From Liquidambar formosana (Eukaryota > Streptophyta > Magnoliopsida > Saxifragales > Altingiaceae): 64,000 bases of DNA. The notes beneath the pieces were generated by a model, which was given only the letters and a program-made list of their open reading frames with translations, was not told where the DNA came from and did no database searches. A program made the translations under genes and the position numbers. The DNA lies in assembly GCA_039720395.1 (NCBI GenBank), contig CM077834.1, forward strand, positions 2,748,607 through 2,812,606, given 5' to 3'. Shown here piece by piece: positions 24,201 to 35,717 of this stretch (positions are counted from its first letter, which is position 1; every line of letters begins with the position of its first letter).

Positions 24201-27200
24201 CAGTCCTATTTCCTTTCCGAGTTGCCCCGAACCCTAATCTTTTCTTTTAAATAATGGCTGTAAATTTCAAGTATTGAATTTGAAGGTTGTTAATAATATG
24301 CTACATGCCTAATTTTAAGGTCAATTCCGGCATGGTTTGGCAATCTCACACAAATGTCTTCTTTATCTCTCGCATTTAACGATTTCAGTGGTGAAATCCC
24401 ATCATCTCTTTCCAAGCTTGATCATCTCAGTGACTTGGATCTCTTAAATAACCATTTCAACAGTTAGTCCTCTTTCTCCATTTGTCAATATGGTAGTAGG
24501 GTGAGGTAATGTTAAGGGTACCCTCGTTGTTCTACCATGAGCTCTCTCCCCTACCATCAGAAATTTCCCATCTATCCAAATTGGTTTCATTTGATTTTTC
24601 AGCCAATTACGACTATACCCAGGGTAGTTTGTTGAGACTCTTAAAACTCAATAAACCTAATCTGAAAAAGTTGGTTCAAAACCTGACGGAGTTAAGAATG
24701 CTTGATCTGTCCAGAGTGGACATGTCTTCGGTTGATCCTAATTCCTTGATGAATTTGTCTTTCTTCTTTAACAACTCTTCGTCTTAAATTTTGTAGATTG
24801 CAAGGGAAATTTCCAAATAACATTCTCCACCTACCAAACCTACAAGAGCTCTATTTAGGGGTCAACCATAATCTCACAGGTTATTTTCCAAAGTTTAACG
24901 GGAGCAGTCCCCTCAAAGATTTAGATCTACATGACTTGAGTTTCTCAGGAGAGCTACTTGATTCAATTAGCAATCTACAGTCGTTGAAGTTTTTGGCTCT
25001 ATCGGGTTACAACTTTTCAAAGTCCATCCTAGCATCGTTTGACAACCTCACACAAATATCTACTTTGTGGTTTTATTCTAACAATTTTCGTGGTCCAATT
25101 CCATCGTCATTTTCAAAACTCAAGCACCTCACAGACTTGGCTCACTCATTCAATTATTTTAGTGGTCAGTTCTCAACGCCATTTACTAACGTCGACACGT
25201 TGTCACAGGATAAATTTACTTAGACCCTTCAAAGAAGGGTAACATTATGAATGAGGCGCCCTGATTGTCTTGTTATGAGGTCTTCCCTCCAATCCACAGC
25301 GTTTCGGCACACATTCTGGTACAAGAGCTACACCATCTTGATGCTGTGCCATTATTGGCATCCTTAAACCTCAGTTAATATAACCCACTCATCGGATATT
25401 TTTATGAATTCTGCTAAAATTTATTTTGACTAACTATATTTTGGTAACTCTTTTATTCTTAATTCCAATATAATCGTACGACTATTCAAGTATTGTTAAT
25501 AATAAGTTGCTTGCCTAATTCGAAGGTTAATTTTTTAATTTTCTAATTGCTTTCATACTATAATTTGCAGGGTCGATTCCGGCATGGCTCAGCAACCTCA
25601 CACAATTGTCTTTTTTGGATCTCTCATCTAATAATTTCAGTGGTGAAATCCCATTGTCACTTTCCAAGCTTGATCAACTCAATTATTTGTATCTCTCAGG
25701 CAACCATTTCAATGGTAAGTTCTCATCTCTAGTTGCCAATAGGGTGATCTGGTTATTTACATGGACCTTTTAGGGTAGGGTGAGGTTATGTTAAGGGTGC
25801 CCTAGTTATTTTGCTAATGAGCTCTCCACTACGGTCTACAACTAACATATTTCGACACGAATTCTAATTATTGTACAATTCGAAGGAGTGAAATTCTCTA
25901 ATGTTTCAAAAGTTTCAGGACACATTTGGACTATTAACGATCCATTAGACCCACCACATGGATAGTCCAGATGTGGACTGATCGAGATATTTTTGGCCAA
26001 AGTTGATAGGGGTGTTGCCATTAGCTCTTCAACACATTGGAAGTTTTAAAAGGCATCATATATTAGAGCTCTCCCCTTCGATCCATATAGCTCCAATAAC
26101 TGCGGCACACTCACATTTTGGATTAAAAGTTAGTTGCAAATATCAATAAAATACTGAGCAACAAAAACTTCATTATACAAAAAATTACAATATGCGTGTA
26201 CATCATGATTAATGGAAGGTTACCCAAGAGGTCCCTCATGTGGGTCCACCCATGACGATGGTGGCAAATGTATTAGAAAAAGTGCCGTAGACCTTGCTTC
26301 AAGTTAAATACAGCTCATGAGAAAAGGGGTACCATAACATTGGAGTATAGGACTAAGTGCATTTGGGTCACTAAGTGCTTTACAAGTAATTAAGTCACCT
26401 CCCGTCCCTCTACACCATAACTTGGTGTATTGGACAAAATTAGTGTCGTTAAACCTAGCTAAGTTATAAGTACGTATAATCGTAGGGCTATTTACATTTT
26501 GTTAATAATAAACTACATGTCTGACTAAAGTAAATTACTCCCTATTTTTTAATTTTTCTAATTACTCTTATATTACAACTCTTCAAGATCAAATTCCAGC
26601 ATGATTTGATAACCTCACGCAAATGTCTGTTTTAGATCTCTCATCTTGGTGGTTTACTGTACCATCATTGGGTGTGTTTAAGCTTATGTTATTTACCAAT
26701 TCACTGGTTGTATTAATTAATGAATTCCGGTATAATTCTTGGGACTTATTGCATTTTGGTAATGAAAGCTACATAACCTGATTTCGGGGTTAATTTTTGA
26801 ATTAGATATTTCTCTCATGTTGTGACTTTTCAGGTTTGATTCCAGCATGGTTTGGCAACTTCACGAAACTTCGTAGCTTGGATCTCTCATCTAACAATTT
26901 TAGTAGTCCAATCCCGTTGTCACTTTTAGAGCTTCATCAACTCAATTACTTAAATCTCTCAATCAACCATTTTAGTGATTTTTCTTTATCCTCAGGTATC
27001 AATCAACTTTTCCTTTTCCTTTTTTTTTTTTTTTTTTGTTAAACAAGGGGAGTAAACACACTCACACACGCACTTATGAGGAGTCAAAATCAAGACCTTT
27101 GCAAACTCCACACCCTTAGACGGATCATGCGATTAAGACCATTGGTAGATATCAAATAACTTGACACCACTCATTTACATAAACTTTAATTTCAAACAAG

Positions 27201-29293
27201 AATAGGGAATGCTCAATCATGAACTAGATTTTAGGTTTCTCATATGATTAGATTCATTACCGATTGATATTCAGAATAGAAATACAGATTTGAAAGGTCT
27301 ATACCTGAAATTTGGATAGTTAGTGGTGGGACCCTGACGGGCAATCTTTCAAACCACTTGATCATATCGTATAGTGATAGCAAAAACAGGTGAGAGACTT
27401 TGAACTTTACTGGAGATAAGTTAAAAGTTACAATCTTGAATCTCTCCATCAACCATTTCAACGGTTCTTTCCCGTCCCCGGTATGATTGTATGAATTAAC
27501 TTGACACCCCTTATTTACTTGAACTTTAATTTCAGACAAGAATAGCTAGGGAGTGCTCAATTAATCATAAAGTAGGTTTTAGATACATCATATCATTACC
27601 AATTGATATTCAGAATAAAATTAAAGTAGATATTTGAAAGATCTACACCTGAAATTTAGATAATCAGTGATAGGTCCTCAATCGACGAAACAATCCTAAC
27701 ACTGACATTTTTCTCATACCCCTAATTTAAGACGCATTATGAAGTTAATTAGATATGTTTGCTCAGATAGCGGTCAACCATGCCTTGCTAATTATCTAAA
27801 TTTTCTTCCCGCAACATGAGTGTGTTACTATATTTCTCAAGAATCCTACAAAATTTGGAATTTTTTAAGACTTTTCTAGGAGCAAAACTCACAGCCAAAC
27901 TCCCAAATTATGGGTGTGGGACAAGGGTAGGATTGATTGTTAATGTTTCTCACAACTTCTAACAGGTGGGGAGCAACTTCCATGGAGGAGTCTTCAATAT
28001 CTTGACCTTCATTCCAACATGCTTCAGGGACCACTTCCAATTCCACCACCCACCACGATTTTCTTTTCAATCGCAAATAATAAGATGACAGGAGAGATCC
28101 ACTCCTTGATCTGCAATGCGAGCTCCCTTGAAATTATCAATTTTTCTAATAACAACTTGAACGGCATCATTCCACAATGTTTGGGATACTTTTCCAAAAG
28201 TCTCTTGGTGTTGGATCTACGGATGAATAGCTTTCATGGAACCATTCCCAAAACCTTTGTGAACAACAATTCTTTGCGGAATCTTAACTTCAATGGCAAC
28301 AAATTGGAAGGTCTAGTTCCACAATCCTTGGTTAATTGTACAAAGTTGAAAGTTTTAGATCTCGGAAACAACAAGATAAATGATACATTCCCTTATTGGT
28401 TGGAAACTCTTCCTGACTTACAAGTTCTTGTCTTACGATCCAATAGATTCCATGGTCCCATAAGGGATTCCAAGGCAAAACGTCCCTTCCCTAAGCTGCG
28501 AATCATCGACTTCTCAAACAATAGTTTCAGTGGTCCTTTGCCAACAAGGTATATAGAAAATTTGATGGCCATGATGAATGTTTATGAGAATAAAATGGAG
28601 CCAACCTATATGGGGGACTATTATTATCAAGATTCTGTGACGGTGACCATGAAAGGATTCGAGTACACACTGCAGAAAATCCTAACCATTTTCTCGACCA
28701 TTGATTTTTCAAGCAACAGATTTCAAGGACAGATTCCAAAATCAATTGGAAACCTCACTTCACTCATAGTGCTAAACTTTTCTCATAATAGCCTTATGGG
28801 TAATATCCCATTATCGCTGGAAAATTTGAGGGAGCTTGAATCATTAGACCTCTCTTCAAACAACCTCACTGGGGAGATTCCAGGGCAATTAACAAGTTTA
28901 ACATTTCTTGAAGTCTTAAATCTTTCAAAAAACCATCTTCTGGGACACATACCTCGTGGCAATCAGTTTGATACATTTTCAAATGATTCGTACAATGAGA
29001 ATTTGGGATTGTGTGGAGCTCCATTGTCGAAGAAATGCGGTGATGATGACCCACCACGACCACCGCCGTCGATATTCAATGAAGACAATGATAGAGGGTT
29101 TGCAAGTGGATTTAAATGGAAAGCTGCGTTCATGGGTTACAGATGTGGAATGATATTTGGATTGGCTATGGGATATCTTATATTTTTAACCGGAAAACCT
29201 GAATGGCTTGTAAGGATGATTGAAGGAAAACATTATAAGAAGGTGAAAAGATCGAACAAGAGTGCTCCTAGACGTGGAAGAAGAAGAAATTAG
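21237..29293 (+). CDS. LRR receptor-like protein (Cf/EIX2-type RLP), five exons
   Basis: Membrane LRR receptor without a kinase. In this family such proteins sense extracellular ligands and signal through SOBIR1/BAK1-type kinases (family knowledge). Proposed join: 21237-22329, 22686-22829, 25571-25714, 26834-26995, 27966-29293. Every junction is GT-AG in phase 1 and splits a Gly codon; the product is 956 residues, normal for RLPs. Visible parts: signal peptide about 1-27; Cys-paired LRRNT with DCCSWDGVTC; LRRs; island region about 707-754 (VTMKGFEYT); LRRs to about 844; NLGLCG cap; acidic stretch; transmembrane helix about 901-922 (GMIFGLAMGYLIF); 34-residue basic tail. ATG 21237 follows the TATA box and starts the signal peptide; a GTG 18 bases earlier is not a plausible plant start. 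Most RLPs are intronless, so the split form is odd, and a broken gene cannot be excluded without transcripts. Confidence 0.75.
23207..23650 (-). mobile_element. LINE 3' end, minus strand, in RLP intron 2
   Basis: The plus strand starts with a T tract at about 23,210, i.e. a poly(A) tail on the minus strand. The preceding minus-strand sequence (…GTGTATTATCCTTC then AATATAATAAATAT) is typical of plant L1-like 3' ends, as I recall them. It is 5'-truncated with no reverse transcriptase motif left. The upstream boundary is uncertain and no target duplication was found. Confidence 0.5.
24320..24470 (+). pseudogene. dead two-LRR exon copy in RLP intron 2
   Basis: Encodes a two-LRR module (SIPAWFGNLTQ … SLSKLDHLSDLDL) like exons 22686-22829 and 25571-25714. 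The pyrimidine tract and acceptor seen before the other modules are missing: AATTTTAAGG joins directly to TCAATTCCGG. The donor GGT(C/A)AGT has become AGTTAG, which places a stop. It should be skipped. Confidence 0.75.
24553..25446 (+). pseudogene. partial duplicate of RLP exon 1 plus its intron
   Basis: Matches 21,719-22,612 (3' two thirds of exon 1 and the start of intron 1) with scattered substitutions. One inserted T near 24,755 shifts the frame, giving a stop at 24,784-24,786; the downstream LRR frame (QGKFPNNILHLPNLQELYLG) reopens afterwards. It lacks the signal peptide and LRRNT parts and is read here as intronic debris from unequal exchange, not as a second gene. Confidence 0.8.
26586..26690 (+). 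pseudogene. degenerate LRR exon relic
   Basis: The reading AATTCCAGCATGATTTGATA keeps the IPAW module, but Trp TGG has become TGA. Similarity to the 144-base modules fades after TTAGATCTCTCATCT. It lies in the intron between 25,714 and 26,834. Confidence 0.6.
27150..27690 (+). repeat. tandem duplication of exon-5 tail and intron
   Basis: The intron segment 27,150-27,310 (AACTTGACACCACTCATTTA) is repeated at 27,495-27,680 (AACTTGACACCCCTTATTTA). Just before the second copy, about 27,433-27,483, lies an orphan LRR tail (NHFNGSFPSP) resembling the end of exon 26,834-26,995. Confidence 0.65.
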
Positions 29294-30554
29294 CTATCTA
29301 AAGCAAGTGGCCTTAATGGGTAAGTGATACAACTTGTTTTCACATTGTGGTTTGGAATATTAAAATGTAGCTTTCTTGTATATGGCCTTATGAGCTTGTC
29401 TGTGAACTTATGGTTGTGTTCTTTATTAAAATGTAGCTTTCGCATTCTCTGCTCAATGAAGGTCTGGCCTAACGTGTGCTTAAGCTTCCATGTGAATGGG
29501 TCGGCGCCCCACCTGACATGAACTGTCCATGATTGTCTTTAATGTCATGATAGACATTGGGCAATGTTATTATGTTTCTTATATGTTCTCAAGTCCTCAC
29601 CATTTGCTCTTTTTTCTCTCTTCATTTGTGAACCAAACGACATGAGTGTTCCCTTGCTTTCTCTTTTCCTCAGTATAATGTGTGATAAGTAGTGTCTTTA
29701 ATTTAATGTCATGCTAGACATTGGGCAATGTTATTATGTTTCTTATCTGTATTTGTAACGAAAGTCTCACAAGTGGGACTGTCAATTGTTGGGTCTTGGT
29801 CATGTGCTTGTCAGCTATGAATCTAGTAGCCTTATTGGGGAGCCTTTGTTGGCAACAAGTGTTACCCTTATTGGCTGGTTGTTTGGAAATAAAGCTGACA
29901 CAAAAAACGACGTGTTGCATGGACTCTGCATCGAGTACTTTAGGCTTGTCTTCTAAGTCGGAACAAAATTGCCCTTCAATGGAAACGACTCAGCAATGCC
30001 AAAACATAATCCTTGGGAGGTAAAAAAGCTTTGCTCATAAAATTAACTTTTGCCGGAGGTCGGTAAGAGTAAAGAAAATCAAAAACGTACCACAGCATTA
30101 AGGACCCTAATGATATTCAAGTGGAAGGCTGCGATAGTTCAGAGACAATCCTTGCAATCCATGCGGAAATAAGATTAGATCGCTTGCAAGTTTCAAGAAA
30201 ATAATCTGTTCCAATAGCTAAAGCCAAACACTGGTAGCTAAATTAATTAGCCGGTCCATCTTAATTCCCTGATTCATCTTCTTCTTCTTTTTTTAATTAT
30301 AAGCTTAATTAATTAAAGACATTAATTATATGACCAGATTATCCAACATTAAATAAGTTCTATAAGAGCACACGCAAGTGAAAAAATCGAGCCAACTATT
30401 ATGGCAAATTTTGAGTTTCAGGAGTAATTGGGACCCTCATTGAACTATTTGACCTGTTCTTTTTCTTTTTTCCAGAAGTAACTCCAAGTATGGCATGGAA
30501 GCAGGAAGCTTGAGAAGTCCTCTACACAATTTCTTGGATTCCTAGCATGTCTCC
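29294..30554. other. RLP downstream flank
   Basis: No supported gene. 29,294-29,760 is the 3' flank and has a decayed copy at 34,560-35,000. 29,755-30,540 matches 9060-9800, including GCGGAAATAAGAT and TGGTAGCTAAA blocks. The short open frames seen here are not preserved in the copies. Confidence 0.6.
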
Positions 30555-30562
30555 GATCATGG

Positions 30563-30720
30563 AGAAAAACTTCCGTGCAATTGTGACATGGCCACGTGTT
30601 GTCACGGGCCAATGAAAGTCAAGTAATTAAGTGGGATTGTCAGAATACTTTTTGGCCCCACAATCCACTTTTCTTGAATCTCATTGGCCCATGTCATAGT
30701 TGCATGGAAGTTCTTCTCCT
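30563..30720. mobile_element. 158-bp hAT-like MITE with 8-bp target duplication
   Basis: Inserted into an RLP-flank signature. GATCATGG occurs directly before (30555-30562) and after (30721-30728). The left end AGAAAAACTTCCGTGCAA pairs with the reverse complement of the right end, AGGAGAAGAACTTCCATGCA, and pairing runs about 35 bases. Uninterrupted versions of the target are visible at about 9789-9830 and 31,850-31,890 (TCTCTAATCATGGCTC). The 8-bp duplication points to hAT transposition. The left arm contains a CACGTG. Confidence 0.85.
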
Positions 30721-30728
30721 GATCATGG

Positions 30729-32240
30729 CTCTCGCATGGTTCCTTATTTCTACATCCATCATCTGATCACAATTTGTTGGATGGCTCCATTCAGCCTATC
30801 AAGACCATGCAATGTAGTGTGGTTTACTGGTAGGAAAAATGCAGAAAACAAACCAACGAACCAAAACCTGCCAAGTATAGCAAGATCACTAACTTTTGGC
30901 CCTGCTTTAAAGTCCATCTTTTAATTAGCATTCTTTTTCGCACCTTAAAGTCCTCAATAATCAGTGAGGAGCTTAGCCCATCCAAATTCTCTCCATTTAA
31001 TGGATAATCCATTGAAATCTTCATATCAATCAAGATTTCTTCTAAAGAAATCTTCATACCAATCAATTTTTTTGGTAAAAAAATGTACAAAACCCTCAAG
31101 ACCACACATATATGTAGCTAGCACACATCTTGGAACAAAGTAACCAACCAACCAACCAATCAATTTTTGGTAAATTTTTTTCTTCTAATATTTGGATTAG
31201 TAATTTTGGTTAAATTTTCTGAAGTTATTTTTTCAATAGATTTTATGTACAACCATTGAGAAAGAATCCTCTATATAAAATATATAAATGAAATAATATA
31301 ATTATAAATGAAATTAACCCATTTGCCTCAAAAAGCATGGGAAGTCCTCAATGAGACTTCTTAGCAAGTCTCACTTCTTGGTTCCCACTTTCCATAGTGT
31401 GATTGTCCCCAATTTCCGCACGTACTTCGTTATCTCCCTTGCATTCACCCTCAAAGACTAAATTGCGTCTTGTGACCCTCTGGTGAATTGGATATAAAAT
31501 GGTTGGTGACATATCACATTGGTGTGTCCACATCCTACGACGACCTCAATTTCCATTTAGACGTGTCAATGACTGGCTATTGAAAGTCTTTAGGTCAGTG
31601 GTTGAAAGTTGGAAAATTGTACAAGTGCCTCCATTAATTCAGCCTATCAAGGCCATGCAATATAGTGTGGTTTACTGGTAGTGTGGTTTACATTTTCATT
31701 TAGACTTGTCAATGACAGGCTATTCCCTATTGTGAAACAATGTTACTTGACGTCATAGGTTAGCGCCCTATTAACACATGATTGGGAGGACTTCGGACGC
31801 CAACCTAGTTGGGATGCTAAGCTCCTCTATGCAATTTCTTGGATTCCTAGCATGTCTCTAATCATGGCTCTCGCATGGTTCCTTATTTCTACGTCCATCA
31901 TCTCATCATAATTTTTTGGATGGCTCCATTAATTAAGTCTATCAAGATCATGCAATGTAGTGTGGTTTACGGGTAGGAAAAATGCAGAAAACAAACCAGC
32001 CAACCAAAACCTACCAAGTATAGCAAGATCACTAACTTTTGGCCCTACTTTAAAGTCCATCTTTTGATTTGCCTTCTTTTAGCACCTTAAAGTCCTCGAT
32101 CAATAATTTTGTGGAAGCTAGAGATGATGGAAGTCCATTATATATGGGACCACTTGATCAATAATTTTGTAAAGACCAAATACATTTTGGGAGAAGCTAA
32201 CATGGATAGGTCTTCCTGACCATGTATGGATGGGTCCATA
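30729..32240. repeat. RLP-flank copies, no gene
   Basis: Contains block copies matching 2440-2600 (at 30,868-30,990 and 32,005-32,215), 10,400-10,560 (at 31,080-31,270) and 10,590-10,860 (at 31,330-31,640), with signatures near 31,355 and 31,850. Two copies of the phrase AATGCAGAAAACAAACCA lie at about 30,838 and 31,980, so a unit of about 1.1 kb was duplicated. No LRR coding sequence. Confidence 0.6.
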
Positions 32241-32242
32241 CA

Positions 32243-32788
32243 TGGAGGGATGGAGCCAGGATTTTAGGTGAGGTGGGATGAATTTTGGTTAATAATTAGT
32301 ACTTTATCTTAATTCAAAAAATCGAAGAACTTTTGATCAAAAATTTTCTTTTGTCTTGTAATTTTGAGATAGAAAAATTTGCAAAAATGTATAATCCATT
32401 GATAAATCATATTTTAATTCAATACATCTACAATTGTCCTCGACGAGGCGCCATCTTTTGAGAGCATTGAATGATAGTTTCATTATCAACAACATCAAAT
32501 ACCACTCTTTCAATAAATACAACTAAGCTATCATTCAAAAATTGATTTCCCATTTTGTTACGCAAACGATTCTTTACAATCTTCATAGTAGAAAATGTTA
32601 TTAATTTCCACAGTGACAGTTGCAACTGGTAGGATCAATGCTAATGTCAAGAGCAAGTAAACTTCTGGATATACATCGTGTTTTTTTGTCTCAACCAATT
32701 TTGCAGTAAGATCACTAATTCCTTTCAAATCTGCTGATTTCTCTTTGGAAGACTGCTGCTTTGATGTCAAAATGTGATGATTTCTCAT
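32243..32788 (-). pseudogene. hAT transposase C-terminal relic
   Basis: Two overlapping minus-strand frames together spell the hAT dimerisation region of plant ZMYM1/TTF-type transposases: LLTLALILPVATVTVE in one frame (ending 32,558) and MKIVKNRLRNKMGNQFLNDS with MAPRRGQL in the other (32,428-32,625). A frameshift separates them. The end near 32,243 reads GGATGGAGCCAGG on the plus strand, like the termini of such elements. The N-terminal and catalytic parts are absent. Confidence 0.65.
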
Positions 32789-34529
32789 TGGAAGAAACTC
32801 AGTCCTATGTTGGAAGAGCTTAACAAATTGATACGCAGCATCACATTTATGTGAACCCCATCATCAGTTTTTTTTTAAATATAAACCCCATCATCTGTTT
32901 TAATGTCATGTCCGATAACACAACGATCCTTAATTTTCAACCTCATACTATATTTAGTTATTTTCAACCTCATATGACTTCATGGAAATTTGAGTAATCT
33001 GATAAGTGTCCTCTCTTGGGCTTCCTGATTAAAGGTTTTATTATTTAATGGTAAGCTTATTTGCGCATAACAGAATAAAATACAGGGGAAAGAAGAACTC
33101 AGATTCAAGCTGCTAGTTATTTAAGATCTAAAGTTTCTGTAACTGATACACCTAGCCACTTTTGGTGTATTGGTTACGGTCTTTACTTTTGGTATTAGAT
33201 CCAACTCCATGTCTAAGGTTCGAGTCACAAAAGGGGCAACTTTTTCTAGAAAAAAGGAAGGGATGATACTGGGAAGGAAGCCTAAGGGGCTTTTGCAAAA
33301 GTGGGCTTACCATGGTTTGCGTTCTAGGGTGATCGACCTTAGAAGTGTGGTGGAATGTTAGGCTACGCTTGGTTTGAGGGTATGGAATGGAAAGGGAATG
33401 GAACAAGAGTAGTAATGTCTTTCCAATGTTTGGAATTCCATCTCCACTTAACCTCTCTCTTTAATTTTGTTTTTCATATTTGAATATGTGCATTATACTT
33501 TTTCTTTTCTTTTTCTTTTTTTCTTTCAAATCTCTTTTCATTTGGCTTATTGGGGAATGTATTCTCCTACAAGATTGCTGGAAAACAATTCGTCATTGTT
33601 TAGAGCGGAGTATACTGTGGAGGTGGAATTCCAGTTTTGAGAAAGTCTAGTGTTGTAAAAGAGCCTTGGGAGTTGGGGAAAGCCTGCCAGAATTGTTGTA
33701 CTCATTGGTAGTAATCTCTATTACAAATGATATCGATAGTGTAATCTACATGTTAATTGTATGATTACAATTAAAATCTAATGTATTAATTCTCTTGGCT
33801 TTAATTAACGGCACTGCAACTTCCTTCCAATTTTTTGGTGTTAGAATGTGTTTTATGCCATTGTTGACTGCCTAGTTAGTAAATACTCGTACTATACCCA
33901 TATAATACACGTACGTACGTATTTAAAAAAAAAAACTCCCATTTGCTGTACAAAGTTCAAACATAATTAAAAGTACCAGTTTTTTTTTTTTTATAGCAAA
34001 CGTATAGTTCACGTATTTAACGTATTCCGTATTATACTTATGTTAAAATACTCTTAATTATATTGTTGACAATTTGACACTTACTATAATCATCGACAAT
34101 ATTATTCTCAATATTTAAAATATCTTGATTTTTATCTTTATTTTGTTAAATCAAGATTTAATTTATAATTTTTCTATTATAATTTCTTATCTTTTTATAT
34201 AATTTTTTGGGGATTGTATTTATTCTTTTACTATATAGATCAGGTTTCATATAATTTTAGGACAAAACTATAAAATAATTTAGGGAATGGAAATGTGAAA
34301 ATATATAGATCAAGGCTTACATACTTATTAATTTTTAGTCATCTTCTTAGTCAAATTTCGGCTTCCTTCTAAGCAAATGTACAAAAAATAAAACAAAATA
34401 AAATAATAAAAATTGATTATTATTTTATATATGATTTATTTTTTAACAATATTTTACGAATAGTTAAATAAAATAATATAAAAATAGTGATTAATAGTGA
34501 TATACTAAATAGTGAACAACAGTGCACAT
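32789..34529. other. gene-free stretch with a possible SINE
   Basis: 32,790-33,010 shares sequence with 39,470-39,660. At about 33,150-33,360 an A-box-like TGGTGTATTGG (about 33,163) and a B-box-like GGTTCGAGTC (33,217-33,226) are spaced as in tRNA-derived SINEs. From about 33,780 to 34,500 the DNA is very AT-rich and I recognise nothing. Confidence 0.4.
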
Positions 34530-35060
34530 AAACATCAAGGAAGAAGAAATTAGCAAATGCAAGTAGCATTCTTGGACAAGTGATGGAATTGGTTTTCGGT
34601 AATTTTCTTTTTTCTCTTTTTTTTTTTTGATAAGGTTTCGGTAATTTTCAGATTGTGGTGTAGAATTAAGTATTATTTTCATGATTATGGCATTATAAGA
34701 TTGTCTATGATCTTGTAATAGTGTTAGTTCCTTTAGTATATGTCTGCATTCTATAATTTCTATCAAAAAATTTTTATTTTAAAAAAAAAAAAAAAAAAAA
34801 AGACAAAATGTAAAAAAGGTTTTTCCTTAATGGGCTCGTATCCTCTGCTCAGTGAGGATCTAGCCGGGTGGATTCTTAAGCTTCCATGTCGATTGGATGG
34901 TCCATTGAAGGACGGTCTAAGATTGAAGGGTGGGCTCACTTGGTATGGAATGATCATGATTGTCTTGAACGCCATGTTAGATATTGTATAATGTTGTATA
35001 AGTTTCTTATATGTAGTTCTGATGAGGTAACAATCTTGCTAGCAATTGTTGAAGAAAGTT
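34530..35060 (+). pseudogene. decayed RLP 3' tail and downstream flank
   Basis: GAAGAAGAAATTAGC at 34,539-34,553 matches the last codons and stop of the RLP (29,279-29,293). The following 500 bases match 29,300-29,760 in patches (CTTAAGCTTCCATGT; CATGATTGTCTTGAACGCCA). Upstream coding sequence is gone. Confidence 0.6.
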
Positions 35061-35188
35061 TGATTGGGGAAAACAACATAAGTACACAAAGACAATTAGA
35101 CGACACAAATATATATATGAAGAGATCCACTAACTAAATTGCTTATCGGCTTTCTATTACAATGGTGAAGCAGTTAATGTCCTGACCA

Positions 35189-35644
35189 TTTGATGGTGCA
35201 TGTGTTGGGGCCGATGGCATAGGGGGGATAGGTATTGTGATTAGAGATACAAAAGGGTTGTTGCAGGAATGGTGAAAAAAAAAAAATCAATTCATGAGAA
35301 ATGCACAGATGGTGGAAACCACATCCATACAGGAAGGAATCAAGTTTGCATTAGAAATAGGGATCAAAACGCTGGTAATTGAGAGCGATGTAAAAGGGGT
35401 CATTGATTGCCTGAATATGAGGAAGGAAATGATTGAGGATATAGAGATTTTGTGTAATGATGCTTGGTCTTTCGGCCAAGTACCTCAGGTAGCCCATTTT
35501 GGGTATGTACCAAGAATGTGTAATCAGGTAGCAAACGCAATGGCAAAGTTTGCTCCTAGGTTGGATGACTTCAATGTTTGGTTAGAACATCCTCCTCCTT
35601 GGCTTTTCCCTCTTCCTGAGGAGGATTTGCCTTTGGTTATGTAG
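35189..35644 (+). pseudogene. LINE-type RNase H domain relic
   Basis: In one frame: FDGACVGADGIGGIGIVIRD, then an in-frame TGA at 35,273-35,275, then a long open run with IESDVKGVIDCLN, VAHFGYVPRMCNQVANAMAK and a stop at 35,642. This is the RVT_3/RNase H fold found at the C terminus of plant L1-like LINEs and related host 'putative ribonuclease H' proteins. An (AAAT)n run follows at about 35,678. It sits between two RLP relics. Confidence 0.75.
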
Positions 35645-35717
35645 CAGAGTTTTATTATTATCAATGAAGTGTTTCTATAAATAAATAAATAACTTAGTTC
35701 TCTCAGACTTCCAACAA

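Noticed and set aside
24509..25223. A second RLP gene starting inside the duplicate
   Set aside because: No signal peptide or LRRNT, a frameshift near 24,755, and it aligns over intron sequence of the first copy.
29721..30023. 100-codon frame after the RLP gene
   Set aside because: Lies in repeated flank DNA and is not conserved in the copy near 9100.
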